This document shows positions 1 to 12,015 of a stretch of 64,000 bases of DNA, in pieces; position 1 is the first letter of the stretch; the number at the start of each line of letters is the position of its first letter. The notes beneath the pieces are model-generated. The model did not search any database, was not told where the DNA came from, and saw only the letters and a program-made list of their open reading frames with translations. This DNA is from Reticulitermes speratus (Eukaryota > Arthropoda > Insecta > Blattodea > Rhinotermitidae): the NCBI GenBank assembly GCA_021186555.1, contig JAJKFL010000014.1, positions 18,117,533-18,181,532 of the forward strand. The letters run 5' to 3'. The translations under genes and the position numbers were made by a program.

Positions 1-744
1 CCCTAAAAGGTAGGAAAGCCTATGCTGACAGCTTGCTCTGTTGCGTCATTACTTTGCGCGATACGTTTCGCTAGGTGAGCGATCAAAAAAGCGGTGCTTG
101 CTCACACCATGTAATAACTAGCAGGGTTATGGCGGTTGTGGACAACAATTAACAGTTCAATGCCTCCCCATTTCCTTCTGTTTTCTCAGTCTGGTGGTTT
201 ATAGGGGTCGATATACAGTTTATAATACGTAAAGGGTCCACAACCACCGCTACAAACCCGTATCTACAGAGAGTTCAGTTGAAAACCGAACCAAGGAAAA
301 CGACAAACTTAACGGCCTTACTTTTCCGCATATTATATATATATATATATACACTATTTTCTTGTGAGGCCATAAATTTGCACCCATGTGTTTTACGCAT
401 TCGGGCCTTCTGGGTCCTCCAAATCTTGAAGCGTGAAATTTGTATTTGTCGAGAATAATAAAGGATAAAGTGTATCACAATAATCTTCACACTGAAAGCG
501 ACCTGAAAGAAAGCATTCAGAATGTACTGTCTTCAGTTTCACCAGCAGAACTTGCACGTGCAAAGAACATGTCTGCTAGGTGTGATGCATGTCTGCCAGC
601 CGAAGGAAACCATTTCCAGTGCCTTCCTTAACTGCTGTCAGGAATATCTGATATTAAAGGCAATACACTGGAATAAATTTACCAACACATTCTTTGAATA
701 TAGTGGGTAAAAACTAATATTAACTGCAGTGCACTGAAACTAAT
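1..744. other. No recognisable gene
   Basis: Unique-looking sequence with an (AT)n run at about 333-352. Short ORFs have no domain, codon bias or splice context that I can support. Confidence 0.6.
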
Positions 745-1017
745 GCCGATCCCAGTGGCCGTGCGGTCTAAGTCGTGGGTCTTCGGCCGCTCGTTTACTA
801 GGATCGTGGGTTCGAATCCCACCGGGGGCATGGATGTCTGTCTCTTGTGAGTGTTATGTGTTGTCAGGTAGAAGTCTCTGCGACGAGCTGGTCCCTCATC
901 CAGAGGAGTCCTACAGACTGTGGTGTGTCTCAAATGTGTGTGATCGTGAAGCCTCGACGAAACGAGGAGGCCCAGGCCCATATAGGGCTGTCGAGCCATA
1001 GGAAGAAGAAGAAGAAG
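745..1017 (+). mobile_element. SINE family A, tRNA-derived, full-length copy
   Basis: The tRNA-like head begins GCCGATCCCAGTGGCCGTGC, and a perfect Pol III B box (GGTTCGAATCC) is at 809-819. The body continues through GAGCTGGTCCCTCATCCAGA and the copy ends in a (GAA)n tail. Related copies at 24487 and 58226 share the head and most of the body. Spurious ORFs on the opposite strand come from this element. Confidence 0.85.
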
Positions 1018-4000
1018 CACTGAAACAAAATGAGTGATTATCGACTCACTGCTGGTTTGAATAGCGGCGATGATGCTTTGACGCCACGAAAAGGGTCTGC
1101 GTTGTGAGCAATGATATGGGCCACATAAACTAAGAGCCTTTTACTTCACTAATTATGCTACACATAATGCAATTCCTGGATCGGAGTAACAAAAAAGATT
1201 TAGCAAGAGGAAAATGTTATATTTTATATCCTGTTTAGGCACACGAATTTCAGATTATTCGTTTTCCTTTCAGTTTTCGCGTTAACTGTAGGTTACTTTT
1301 TATACATTCGTTTCCAATACACCGGTTGTCCTCACGGCCCCTTTACCGAGAGTGTGAAGTACGTTCTTAGCGGTGACTATTTGTCCTTGCTTTCAGTTTT
1401 TATTCGCAACAGTTGGCAACAGCAGCATCGTGGACAACAATTTGAACATTTTCTCTGGCTCCTCACTGTCACTTTCTGCTATTGGCTGGTTGTAAATAAC
1501 GCAGCGTTTCCCCGGAACAAGAGTCCCTCTAAAGACTAAGATTAACGTGAATTACATTTAAAGATTCAGTTCGTACCGCGCAAAACACACTCCGTCTTGG
1601 TTACAAAAACTAATTAGTTTATGCGGTATATAGATATAATCGCTGTGTGTTCTGAAAACCACATAAGACACATAAATGCCCTGTGTGGGCGGAATGTAGA
1701 ATGGTGGTACATTAAATTAACCACTAGGCTTTACAGGGTCTCGGTAAAGCGACTTTTAGGACAGTGTGTATTCCAGAGTATCGAAACTTTCCAGTAAGAC
1801 ATATTTTCACTTAACCGTGATGCCTTGTGTAACGGATTTCATTATACTCAAATTCTTGTACTCGAAATAACTGTATGAGGGCTGGGTCTTCACAGCGACA
1901 ATGACTTTGATCGTGGTCTATTAGGTTATGACATCGTTTTCTCTGTTAAGACGTTAATGTTTCAGAAGAATCTGCTGCTTCCCACTTCAGGATAGCTCTA
2001 CCCTACAAGTAGTTAACACAGAAACCATAATGATTACAGTTATCTCTGTTAACCATCTGCAGGGTAATAAACACAACATGTATTACGTCCCGGCAAATAT
2101 CATCCGCTCAGTGCTTTATCTAGACCCGGTACAAGCCGCCACGTTCCGTCGTTACAGCGAGATCCTGCGGACCAGCTTCATAGTCACGGCACACTTCGTC
2201 ACAACCGACACTGATGTGAAGCCCCGTGATCTCTGTGTTTAAGCATCACAAAGTTGGCAAGACTAGTTTTATAGGCCATGGGGGATAACCTGGACTTCGA
2301 ACATGCATGATCCGTAAAGGCAAGCAAGCGGTCGGAGTGAGGGGCGAATCTTAGCTACTTATTCTTGCCAGCTACACAAATATTAATGGAGATAAGATTT
2401 TTTTGTTGACACTAAGGTCACTCAATATGGAGCATTTTGGTATCCGTCAATCCTAAATATACATCGCCTCTAGTTCTGTAACAAAGAAAGTTAAAGTAAT
2501 CATAGACGCATCTCAAAATCAATAAAACTGTTAATATTGATACAACTGGGGCACATACTAACATATGAACGGTATCAGAAATACCAAACACAATCAGAGA
2601 CTGTAAAGGAGACCCTACTTCAGCCACTGGCTTGCAGCTAAGTGAATTCCTCACAATTTTAACACAGCCTATTTCTTAAATATCCACTTTCACACTATTC
2701 TCCCATCTACGTGGTACTTGAAGGTCTCCCTCCAGGTTTTTCCGAATAAAACACGTATGTGTACTTTTCATCTCCCCATGCGTGTTGCGTGCGTTATTAC
2801 AGCTCAGCTTCCTGGCAAAGCTGTTACACAAAGCCTTCTCGTTTCGATACATACGTAACGCTTAACACTTGATGTTGCCTCTAGTGTCAACCGAATTTTG
2901 CGCCACGCCGTACACGCACTTGTAAACGGTCATGTAAAATTTCAGCATCTTACTGTGAGCTGTACATCACACGTTGTCATGAATCCGTCGTTGTGTCACT
3001 AAGACATGAGCTGTAAATCAAATTAAAATAACTTACTTTGATCACACGCCATGCAATATTCGTAGCTTCTATTGGCCCAAGACGTGACCCACATCTTTCC
3101 TATTCTGTAACTGGACAGTTAATTCCACGCTTTCAGCACTTCGAATTCCACGAAATGCACTCGTGAGGTCGCTAAGGGGGAAAAAAAAAACACCGGATCG
3201 TTCCTTAGCATGGACGCAGCAATGTCTGATATGCAATACACGTATCCACTCCGGACTGTTCTTATGATACATAAAACGGCCTTCATTTCTAGGTATCATA
3301 ACCTGCCCCCCCCCCCCCCCCCCCCCCCCCCGACACAGACCTTTCAACGACAGACTGGGTTTGATTTCTTCTCGGGCAGCAGTTATGTTATCTGAGCGTC
3401 GAAATTTGTATACATACATAACATGTAAAACAGACACACACACTCCCATTGCGTTCTGTGTCAATACTGGTACAGAGTTACAGCTGATTGAACTGACTCA
3501 GAATGGTATTTAATGTCGGGCTCTGTGGCACCTTCCGGGTTCGTTGTCAGCATCACTCAGGTTTTATTACCGTAACATATGAAATTTTAATGAAACGTTT
3601 ATCGCGCTACTGAAATTGCACCGTAGGCTCTTTGCACGGGTTCAAGTGACCATGACTTGAAGCACACCGCTCATCTTCCTCCAGTGTCGAACTTTGGAAT
3701 GCCCGGGTGTTTACCTCCCCTCCCCCTATACGACTACTACACTTTCACCTCGTGATGCTTAGCGAGGGACTTAAGTCCCATACAAATAATATAAAAACGT
3801 CATCCGTTATGCAAAATGTTTCTGCTGCATTGCTGCTACAGAGAGGTGTTTCTTGATTTGTTCATGTAGCTTCAAGACGGAACACGCAATAAAGTCGGTT
3901 CAATGTGTCGTTAAAACTCTGTTTGCAACTGCAATGAGGGGGTGGCGGGGAGTGCAATAACAACACTGCAGTTATTCACGGCAGGGTTACACAACTACCA

Positions 4001-4258
4001 GACTGCAGTCGACCACACACTGAAATCTTATATAGCATCAATCCGGTAAATCTCAGTGGTTACACTATGCACCACAAAGTTTAACGTTCAAAACTTCTAT
4101 TCTACCCACACTGTGTACTTCTGTGGTTTTTATGAATCTTACAACAAACAGCAGTTATTTTCCTATACGACATTAACGCAATGGTTTTTCTAACCGAATA
4201 TTTACTGCACAGTACGAATTGAATATTTACATATAATTAATGCTAATTTTCGTCCTCA
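1018..4258. other. Intergenic, no recognisable gene
   Basis: Contains the poly-C run at 3306. Short ORFs (for example 2030-2242 and 2418-2654) show no known motif. CpG is frequent, unlike the ASM-like gene body. Confidence 0.6.
3306..3331. repeat. Poly-C run
   Basis: Twenty-six consecutive C. It translates to the proline run or glycine run of short spurious ORFs on either strand. Similar runs are at 11833-11845, 14145-14157, 28625-28637, 37365-37380 (G), 43770-43793 and 48650-48663 (G). Confidence 0.95.
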
Positions 4259-4374
4259 AAGGGCTGTGCCATGGCTCGGGCAGTTAGTCACCGGTCTGTC
4301 ACTGCGGAGGCCCATTTTCGATTCCGGGCCAGTCCATGGGACATTTGTAGTAGACAAAGGAGCATGGAAACATG
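4259..4374 (+). mobile_element. SINE family C head feeding a minisatellite
   Basis: The head GGCTGTGCCATGGCTCGGGC, a degraded B box, and the body CAGTCCATGGGACATTTGTA match the family-C element at 22465-22746. Where the SINE body should continue, the sequence becomes a 63-bp tandem array. Confidence 0.75.
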
Positions 4375-4813
4375 TCTCACTTCCAGTACTTTGGTTTTCC
4401 CTTGTCAGTGTCACCTCCTGCTCATTCCATCTACATGTCTCACTTCCAGTACTTTGGTTTTCCCCTGTTAGTGTCACCTCCTGCTCATTCCATCTACATG
4501 TCTCACTTCCAGTACTTGGTTGTCCCCTGTCAGTGTCACCTCCTGCTCATTCCATCTACATGTCTCACTTCCAGTACTTTGGTTGTCCCCTGTCAGTGTC
4601 ACCTCCTGCTCATTCCATCTACATGTCTCACTTCCAGTACTTTGGTTGTCCCCTGTCAGTGTCACCTCCTGCTCATTCCATCTACATGTCTCACTTCCAG
4701 TACTTTGGTTGTCCCCTGTCAGTGTCACCTCCTGCTCATTCCATCTACATGTCTCACTTCCAGTACTTTGGTTGTCCCCTGTCAGTGTCACCTCCTGCTC
4801 ATTCCATCTACAT
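4371..4813 (+). repeat. 63-bp minisatellite, 7 units
   Basis: Units begin CATGTCTCACTTCCAGTACT at 4371, 4434, 4497, 4559, 4622, 4685 and 4748. The spacing is 63 bp except for one 62-bp step where a T is lost. The first two units differ from the rest (TTTTCCC in place of TTGTCCC). Because 63 is divisible by three, the array stays open in several frames on both strands and produces long repetitive ORFs that are not genes. Confidence 0.97.
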
Positions 4814-4969
4814 GCTGCTCCTAGCAGAAGGACAAACAGACGAATTCTCATAAACGGCACGATTTTCGGGAATATAAAATATGTGAATTTTATAAGTACT
4901 GTGCATTCTGTCATGAGTTATAGTCATACCAACTAATGCACTACAATCACTAACAAAGTATATCTTGCA

Positions 4970-5014
4970 GCCCCTACATATGTTTCGGCAACTAAGTTGC
5001 CATCTTCAGGGGGC
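4970..5014 (-). ncRNA. Hammerhead-ribozyme-like motif, left arm (identical copy)
   Basis: This is the reverse complement of the right-arm motif, with the same CTGAAGA core, GGCAAC/GTTGCC stem, GAAAC and GGGGC closing strand. It lies in the left arm of the same inverted repeat, so the two copies point away from each other. Confidence 0.55.
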
Positions 5015-5360
5015 AGACCAAAGAATCACAATTATTCAAGGCATCCAACTACGCGTACACTCAGCATCACAATAAAAGTACACATGCCACACTATCATTA
5101 CCATTTACTGAGAAATGAATGTATTTTGGTGTAAGTTGCTCAATCTTGCATATCTTATTAAACCATATGGATGCATTGGTCTTGTGAAGTTTCTCTTTGA
5201 TCTTCTTATAGTTGTACACTAATTTTGCCTGTTGGGCATTAACGAATTTTATATTATAAGTACCGTGCATTCTGTCATGAGTTATAGTCATGTGTACTTT
5301 TATTGTGATGCTGAGTGTACGCGTAGTTGGATGCCTTGAATAATTGTGATTCTTTGGTCT

Positions 5361-5405
5361 GCCCCCTGAAGATGGCAACTTAGTTGCCGAAACATATGTA
5401 GGGGC
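5361..5405 (+). ncRNA. Hammerhead-ribozyme-like motif, right arm
   Basis: Order of parts: GCCCC (helix I), CTGAAGA (core CUGANGA), a bulged T, GGCAAC-TTA-GTTGCC (6-bp helix II), GAAA core, the ACATATGT palindrome (helix III), TA cleavage context, and GGGGC (helix I return). All invariant core bases are present. The single extra T before helix II departs from the minimal consensus. Such motifs are known from Penelope-like elements. Activity is not shown by sequence. Confidence 0.55.
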
Positions 5406-5539
5406 TGCAAGATATACTTTGTTAGTGATTGTAGTGCATTTGTTGGTTTGACTACAACTCATAAAATGTGTGTTTTGATTTTCTCTACATTTGTCTAAAA
5501 CATCTATCCACCTAAGAACTGAGCGAGATACTGTCATAC

Positions 5540-7785
5540 ATGCACACAGATCTTCGTGTAAAATGTCCGTTATTCTTGTCAGATTTTAATGAAACTTAAA
5601 TTTCTCGGCAGATTTTCGAAAAATACTCAAATATCAATTTAATGGAAATCCGTCCAGTGGGAGCCGAGATGTTCCATGCGGACGGACGGACCGACAGAGA
5701 CAGACATGACGAAGTTAATAGTCACTTTTCGCAATTTTGTGAACGCGCCTAAAAATGGCGCACTTCAACAAAATATGTTTGCTATGACAAACGCCAAGGA
5801 TCGGCACTGGTGCAGAGCAAAGTTATCAAGTGACCGTTGATGACACAACGCGGTAAACAACGACGCACCGCAGCCGACGCCCACCCCCGCCCGTATGACA
5901 GTCATGCCTGAGAAGCACCTAAACGTTCTCTCTACCGCGATAAAGCAACGGCTTTGGAAAACAGCGGTTATTTATTGCAGATGTCCAATCTGTTGCGAGA
6001 GAGTGATACTTCCTGTTTCCTTCCATAGGTTTAAACACCTACTAGATCTTTATGAAGGTTCTTGTACGTATCAAAGTGGTGGACGTCGAAGTGCGATTTG
6101 AGTTCTCGCGGTGGGACTATGAGGACTCCTGTCTTCTGGGATATTACGCCTTATAGTTCCGCACAAGTGTACTGACGTTTTAGACGAATTTTCAGCCTCC
6201 ATCACCCACCTAATGAAAGAGACATCAAGTTCCTCAAACGTCTGTACCTTCTACCAGACTATACGGCGTTACATCGCACAAACTGATGTCTGACTCTTAG
6301 AACGTTCTATGCAGTACCTTCCTTTACTCAATTACCTCACACGGTGACAGCCCAAATGCTGCGGCCAAACAAAGTGAACAGCAGACCTTACGTGTACATG
6401 TTTTGGTACATTTTAATCTTTAGCTGTCAAATCTTAAGACCGTTATCTGGTCATTATTTTTTGAGTTGACATAATATTTTATTTATTGTGTTTCCGGTAT
6501 CCACACGAATATTTAAGTCTCAACAGTATACTGTATAGCTGTTAGAATAAAAATCATTCTTAGTATGTGATTAGTAGCTCAGCTATTCAAGAAGTTACTT
6601 GGCCTTTTATGAAACCACAGAGTTCAAGATGTTCACACTTTGTTAATTTTGTCATTTTTCTATGGCATTTCTAGAGCGCATCTAAACTGAATATTCCTCA
6701 ATCGAACGCCGAATTATATGATCAGCAGGGGCAAAGAGACTCTGGCCTTCCACCAAGTAGCCTCAATACTGCGCAACAATGACAGCCTTCGTGAAGACCT
6801 CGAACTGCTGATTATACATGCACCGCAAGGTGGCCCGTGGGCTGCATCTTGTGGACACGGTAATGAAATTCTGTGTCCCATTACAGGCTCAGGGTTTCTT
6901 GAACACCTGAGGGGCTGTGAGTTTGTAAAATATGTTCCATCTAGTTAGTACACTATGACAGAGATAGGGCACCCATTGCTGTAATACCGATTCGTGTGCC
7001 AGAAAGTCAGAGAAACAGTGCAGCAGAGGGCACCCAGTTGAGGAGCCCCGTCAGTTACCTGTACACGTTTGTGCAGCTTCATACCTCTCGCCAGCCCTCA
7101 CACCCGAGTTGTTGTAATTATATTACTATGTATAAAATTTGTGTCAAGTAGGCCTACAGGTATTTATTGTTACGCACAGCACGGGGCGCTGACCGTACCG
7201 CGTGTCCGTGCCTCTGCCCGGGGCACAGAGCCTTTTGCCTTATATACTTGTCGCTTTGTGCAATAATACAAGAGACATCTGCTTTTATTTCTGTTTGAAA
7301 CACTTTCCGATATAGTAAAAACAATTGCCTGCGTGGGCATTACAGTTTAGTCCACAATCTTTCCTAAAAACGAACAACGTGCGGTTTTCAGATCGCCATG
7401 CTGCCTGCGTTTCTTCGTGCGTCCCCATTTCAGCTTCTGAATCAGCTGACCAATTTTCGCGAAACCTAGTATAAATCTATGCCACTTAAGTACACCCAAA
7501 GGCGGCACATTTTAAATTCCCTACCATCGGTAATAAGAACATGGCGAACGCGAGAAATTAAGCGGGATTGACTGATGCCACTTACTGATGGGTCCCGATA
7601 TTATGTATGGCAATGAATACTGAAACACGAAACAGCGGTTAAGGTATCATTTGCCTAGAATACCAAATACCAACATGGCGGTCGTGCAGAGTTTTCTGCA
7701 GCTTTCGGTTTGCTGCCGGTACATAATGAACCATTGGCATCTGAAGTCTGATACATACTCACAAATCACATATGAAATACTGTCT
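5540..7785. other. Intergenic, degraded repeats only
   Basis: A block at 5570-5760 with GGACGGACGGACCGACAGAG looks like a dispersed repeat. A block at 5880-6320 contains CTTCTGGGATATTAC, shared with the palindrome at 47340. A 76-codon ORF at 6718-6948 matches no family I know. Confidence 0.5.
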
Positions 7786-7918
7786 GTAAGTGCCAGCCTC
7801 CTATTCAATGGGTACCGGGGTTTTTCCCGCCAGTGGTAATGCGGCCGGGGCCTGTAGTTGACCACTCACCTCCATATAGTGCCCTGCCCTATATACCTTC
7901 ATGGCGTGGGCAGGACAT
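7786..7918 (+). mobile_element. SINE family B fragment (3' half)
   Basis: It starts at GCCAGCCTCCTATTCAATGG and runs through AATGCGGCCGGGGCC, TTGACCACTCACCTCCATAT and CTTCATGGCGTG. The tRNA-like head is missing. It produces overlapping spurious ORFs on both strands. Confidence 0.7.
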
Positions 7919-8132
7919 TTTTTATGTTGTTTGAGAGTTAAAAATTAGAAACATGACAACGCTGCGAAACTATGAGATTGTATGCTACAAACGTAAGGTT
8001 ACAGAAAATGTACTTATGTAGGTAATAACTTCTTTACAAATAAGACAGAACACCAGTAACACTAGTAGATATGTAGAACCATACGTCTATGCCTGTTCTG
8101 CACTGTAATGCGCAAAGAATATTACTAGCGTT

Positions 8133-8369
8133 CAGTGGCGTGGCTACATTTTTGGAGTCCGGGGCAAATAATCACAATGGCTGCATTTAACACAATCATG
8201 GATTAAAAAAAAATATTATGTACTGAATTTAATTTTTTATTTGGTTCGATAATTTAAAACTTGTTGAGCGTATACAATAATTTTTTTCATTTAAAATACT
8301 TATTTTGCTGCTCCCTGCACTCTGCTGTCCGAGGCGGCGGCATCACTCGGCCCCCTAGCAACGCCACTG
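8133..8369. mobile_element. hAT-like MITE
   Basis: Ends CAGTGGCGTGGCTA and TAGCAACGCCACTG are 14-bp inverted repeats with one mismatch. The AT-rich interior and the end block TCCGAGGCGGCGGCATCAC are shared with 43543-43818. The CAGTGGCG terminus resembles hAT ends. The flanking 8-mers match poorly (CTAGCGTT and CTAATCTG), so no clean duplication survives. Confidence 0.65.
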
Positions 8370-8377
8370 CTAATCTG

Positions 8378-8515
8378 AATAAATCGAGGAGGATGAGATG
8401 GGTAGGTCATGGGGAGATGAGAGAAATTGTACAAGGGTTTGGTCTGAAAGATCACAAGGTAAGAAGTCACTTCGTGACCTTGGCGTGGATGGAATGGATA
8501 TATTAAAATTTAAGC
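8378..8515 (+). pseudogene. Short LINE C-terminal relic
   Basis: The frame reads KSRRMRWVGHGEMRE and, in another frame, KKSLRDLGVDGMDILKF. This resembles the RMRW(A/V)GH...L..LG.DG motif of LINE C-termini. It directly follows the hAT-like MITE at 8133-8369. Too short to place in a family. Confidence 0.4.
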
Positions 8516-9061
8516 AAGGTGTGACGTTGCGCATTGACTAATGACTAGGCCGAATGGCGAGCTTTTATGAACACAACAATTAACGTTAATTCCATAAAAG
8601 GAGAGAATGTCTTCCCGTTGTGCAAATATTCAACTTTTCAACATATACCATGCACCATGGACTGCATTTTTCAGTGTATTATCTCTACTGCTGAAAACGC
8701 TATCACATATTCTTATATTACTGAATAGTGCTGTTTAAAATGTAGGTTTCTTTTGTAGCATCTAAGCCTCCTGATTATACAATGTACTGTTATTTCGGCC
8801 GACAAGCATATCGTATTTAAAATTCCATGAAATTTCAAAGGGTTAATTTACGGGGCCTCCGTATTTAATACCTTAGCAGCGTCTAGCAAACTGTATTCTG
8901 CGGACGCTGGTGTTCTGAAGGTTCTGCAGGATATTTCTGTGTTACAGGATTGCATATTAAGATAAACTTGTCCCGGTGGCTGTTTAAGCAAACGCCACGA
9001 AGACGAATGAGTAGAGAAAAACGTTCCACGCATATTTAACCTTCACACTAGATAGAAGTGT

Positions 9062-9206
9062 AAGATGCTTCACTCCCCATCGGCCTTGTCCCTGCGGAAA
9101 GATCCCTTAGATAGGAGGCTGGGCAACTACAGCCGATCTGGGCGTCTTGGCGAGGAAGAAACTGCTGTCCGTGATGGGAATCGAGCTATGATCGTCGAAT
9201 TCATGG
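9062..9206 (-). mobile_element. SINE family B-like degenerate fragment
   Basis: Plus-strand blocks GATCCCTTAGATAGGAGGCT, GGCAACTACAGCCGATCTGG and GGGAATCGAGCTATGATCGT resemble the middle and B-box part of family B. The divergence is high. Confidence 0.4.
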
Positions 9207-9413
9207 CTCTACTGAGCCATGAATTCGGAAAGGGAATATGATAAGGTTGTGCCGTGACATGATAATGCAGCTGTACTGTCTACATCATTATTCCAGACAG
9301 GCACAGAAATGATAGGGAGAGAGGTTCAGTTCGCACTTTAATTTCAGGTATGATTACCTTAGCCTTAGCGAAAACGTCCTTCTATTTGGCGTACCTTCAC
9401 ACTCCTTCTTAGC

Positions 9414-9997
9414 GTTATCATAATGATGCAAGGTGTACACGTGACATTAAATCCAGAATTGTCATGGCAAAAGCAGCATTCAACAAGAAGAAAACTCTTT
9501 TCACTAGCAAACTGAACTTAGATTTAAGGAAGAAACTAGTAAAGTGCTACATTTGGAGCATAGCTTTGTATGGTGCTGAAACGTGGACACTTCGGAAAGT
9601 AGATCAGAAGTATATGGAAAGTTTTGAAATGTGGTGTTGGAGAAGAATGGAGAAGATCAGTTGGACCGATCGTGTGAGAAATGAAGAAGCATTACACAGA
9701 GTCAAGGAGGAGAGGAATATCATACCTACTATAAAAAGAAGAAAGGCTAACTGGATTGGTCACATCTTGCGTAGAAACTGCCTTCTAAAACACGATATTG
9801 AAGGAAAGTTGGAGGGAAGGATAGAAATGACGGGAAGACGAGGAAGAAGGCGTAAGCAGCTACTGGATGACCTTAAGGAAAAGAGAATATACTGGAAATT
9901 GAAAGAGGAAGGGCTAGATCGCACCCTGTGGAGAACTCGCTTTGGAAGAGGCTTATGGACCTCTCGTAAGACAGACTATAGAATGAATGAATGAATA
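9414..9997 (+). pseudogene. Non-LTR retrotransposon, C-terminal reverse transcriptase fragment
   Basis: An open frame of about 180 codons holds the C-terminal segment of a LINE polyprotein: AKAAFNKKK, LVKCYIWSIALYGAETWTL, WCWRRMEKISWTDR, KANWIGHILRRN and GRRGRRRKQLLDDLKE. The frame is open upstream of the first Met back to a stop near 9411. The polymerase motifs (FADD box) are absent, so the copy is 5'-truncated. It ends in a (GAATGAATGAAT) tail typical of LINE 3' ends. It is not a host gene. Confidence 0.88.
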
Positions 9998-9999
9998 AA

Positions 10000-11284
10000 T
10001 GAATGGATTTTATATCAACAAATCTTGGTATTAGTTTTAGCTCATAAAGTACCTTTTGGCCGCTCCAGAAATTCTGCAAACGTAGTGTGAAAATGTAACG
10101 AACTCCAACATTGGAATCAGTTTACACCAAACACGATGGTTATCAAGCCCCCTAAACATAACAAACAATCCCTTCGTTTTGGGTGTAATTTCCTTATCGT
10201 ATGGTTCAGCGACTTCCGGCCCGCTTAATAAAGAACTTGACAACTGCTCCTTCTATCTCCAGGAAACACACAATGTTTGGTGTAGGGAGAAACCTCGTAA
10301 CGATTGTATCTGACGCCAGAAATACATTACAAGAGACGTGTCTGGGGCAATTATTATGTCGACTGGCGATGCTTCTTTCGTTTTGACGACTCTTTCTGCA
10401 TTATAGACTGTATGACATTCACTGAAACAGGAATGATTAGGAATTATGAGAGAGCATGGGTTTTAGAGCCCAGGTTATTAACCCGAGAGGCGTAAAACCC
10501 ATTAGACGAGGAAGCTACCATGTGAAAGATTGAGGTACGCGAATTTTTCTTATTGGGACAACTTACTGCCGCCTGCCCATAAATATTGCACTCTCCGAGT
10601 TGTAGGACTAAACAAAAATTACGAATATTTCAATTCACTGAATGGAATTCGGTAAACAAGCACAAACACGTCATAAAAGACTGGTTATGAATTATGAATC
10701 AGCTCACATGCGCGCACAAATTCGTTACAGAATACCATAACATGCTCGTTAACTGCTTGTCATCTCCACTGCACCAAGTCATGCGGCTCCTAAGACAACA
10801 AAACAGTGTAAAATTATTAAATGTAAAATATGGGCACTGACCTTGTTTAAATAAATTAATGAACATGCTGAGCGTATGGGACACAGCCCTTCTTGAGATG
10901 ACGACAGTCTTCCGGTCGGTCAAAAAATTCCCAATTTTTATGGAATACGTCGAAAGAAGCAATTGTAGGATTGTACATATAATACAGGCCTACTAAAATG
11001 GCCCTGGTTTGAGTGGATACGCAGAAAGAAATAATTCCAAAGCCCAGGTGGAGATTCAGACACACGGGGATTAGTCCTAAACAACCTGATGCACTCTCCA
11101 TCCCAACTGATCACATACCAGTTGTAACAGTTTTACATATGTTTCGGAAACACGTGCTATTCATACTAAGCAAGAAGAAATAGTCTTAGGCCGTCGCTTG
11201 CTCTCTGAAAGAGTCTACGAGACGAGGTAACGACAAAATAATTAAACTTGTCCCGTGTTTAATGAAGCACTACGCCATGACGGC
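10000..11284. other. Intergenic, no recognisable gene
   Basis: Only short ORFs on both strands, with no motif and no repeat I can name. Confidence 0.6.
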
Positions 11285-11455
11285 ATATAGGGGAGTGGAA
11301 GTACATCTCCACCCATTCTTAACTTTATCACTAGATGCAAGTTGGTGATCAGCTTCACGCCCCGGCTTTTTTACCCCGAGGAAAGTGCCACCGGTTCAAC
11401 TGGATAGGAAGCTGGGTATGCCCCAGGGTCTGTCCAGACGCCTTGGTAAGTATCA
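11285..11455 (-). mobile_element. SINE family B fragment
   Basis: The reverse complement carries family-B body blocks, read on the plus strand as CACTAGATGCAAGTTGG, CACGCCCCGGCTTTTTTACC and GGAAGCTGGGTATGCCCCAG. The head is not recognisable. Confidence 0.6.
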
Positions 11456-12015
11456 AACCCCAATTACTCGTTCGTCCAGCCCGAATCCTACTCACTATAT
11501 TGACTGAGCTACTGCGTGTTCAAAAGTACTGTGTTACCTGCTCTGCATGGGTGTCAAACTTGGTCTCTCACTTTAAGGTAAGAACACAAACTGAACTGTT
11601 TGAACGTGCCATGGAATGTGTTGGTGTGCAGCAAAGAGCAAGTTGGTTCGCACGGTATCGTCTGTGACCCCGACGTGCCCAATATTTACGTTCCCGTAGG
11701 TCCGGCGCCAGTAGAATTTTGCCCAAGTCAGAATTGAGTATACATGTGGTTAACTATGAATGTATATACAAAGCAGTCCAGTTGAAATACGAACTCCAAC
11801 ACACTGGAACTTGATCGGCAGCGGCATGACGGCCCCCCCCCCCCCGGACCTGTGTTATCGCCCAGTAGTATTCTTCCGCCACGTTCGTCTTATTGCTCTT
11901 TCATTCCAGGAAGGAAAAATTTAGTGCGCGTTTCAAAAAGTTTAATATTTCGATTTTTACTTTCCTAAAAATTGCGTGTCCAAAAATGCGTAACTTGAGA
12001 CTGCGTAAGTCGGGC

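Larger units (their letters stand above)
4929..5447. repeat. Large inverted repeat, about 158-bp arms, 200-bp spacer
   Basis: Left arm 4929-5086 and right arm 5289-5447 are near-perfect reverse complements, including CTACGCGTACACTCAGCATC and CCCCCTGAAGATGGCAACTT. A separate 40-bp block (GCATTCTGTCATGAGTTATA) is directly repeated at about 4883-4924 and 5245-5290, beside each arm. This mixed direct and inverted layout resembles rearranged termini of Penelope-like retroelements. No protein domain is present. Confidence 0.9.

Noticed and set aside
745..820. Possible tRNA genes at the SINE heads (also near 13806, 15990, 22700, 24487 and 58226).
   Set aside because: A and B boxes are present, but the sequences do not close into a cloverleaf acceptor stem as functional tRNAs and continue into SINE bodies.
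679..1020. Minus-strand ORF with MPPVGFEPTILVNERPKTHD.
   Set aside because: It is the reverse strand of a tRNA-derived SINE. The same peptide-like string recurs at the other family-A copies.
4256..4936. Several overlapping ORFs of up to 195 codons with repeated SHFQYFG-, CLTSSTL- and NQSTGSETCRWNE-type units on both strands.
   Set aside because: They are translations of the 63-bp minisatellite, which stays open because 63 is a multiple of three. No start context, domain or splice sites.
5067..5537. A 156-codon minus-strand ORF.
   Set aside because: It runs through the right arm of the inverted repeat at 4929-5447, and no domain is visible.
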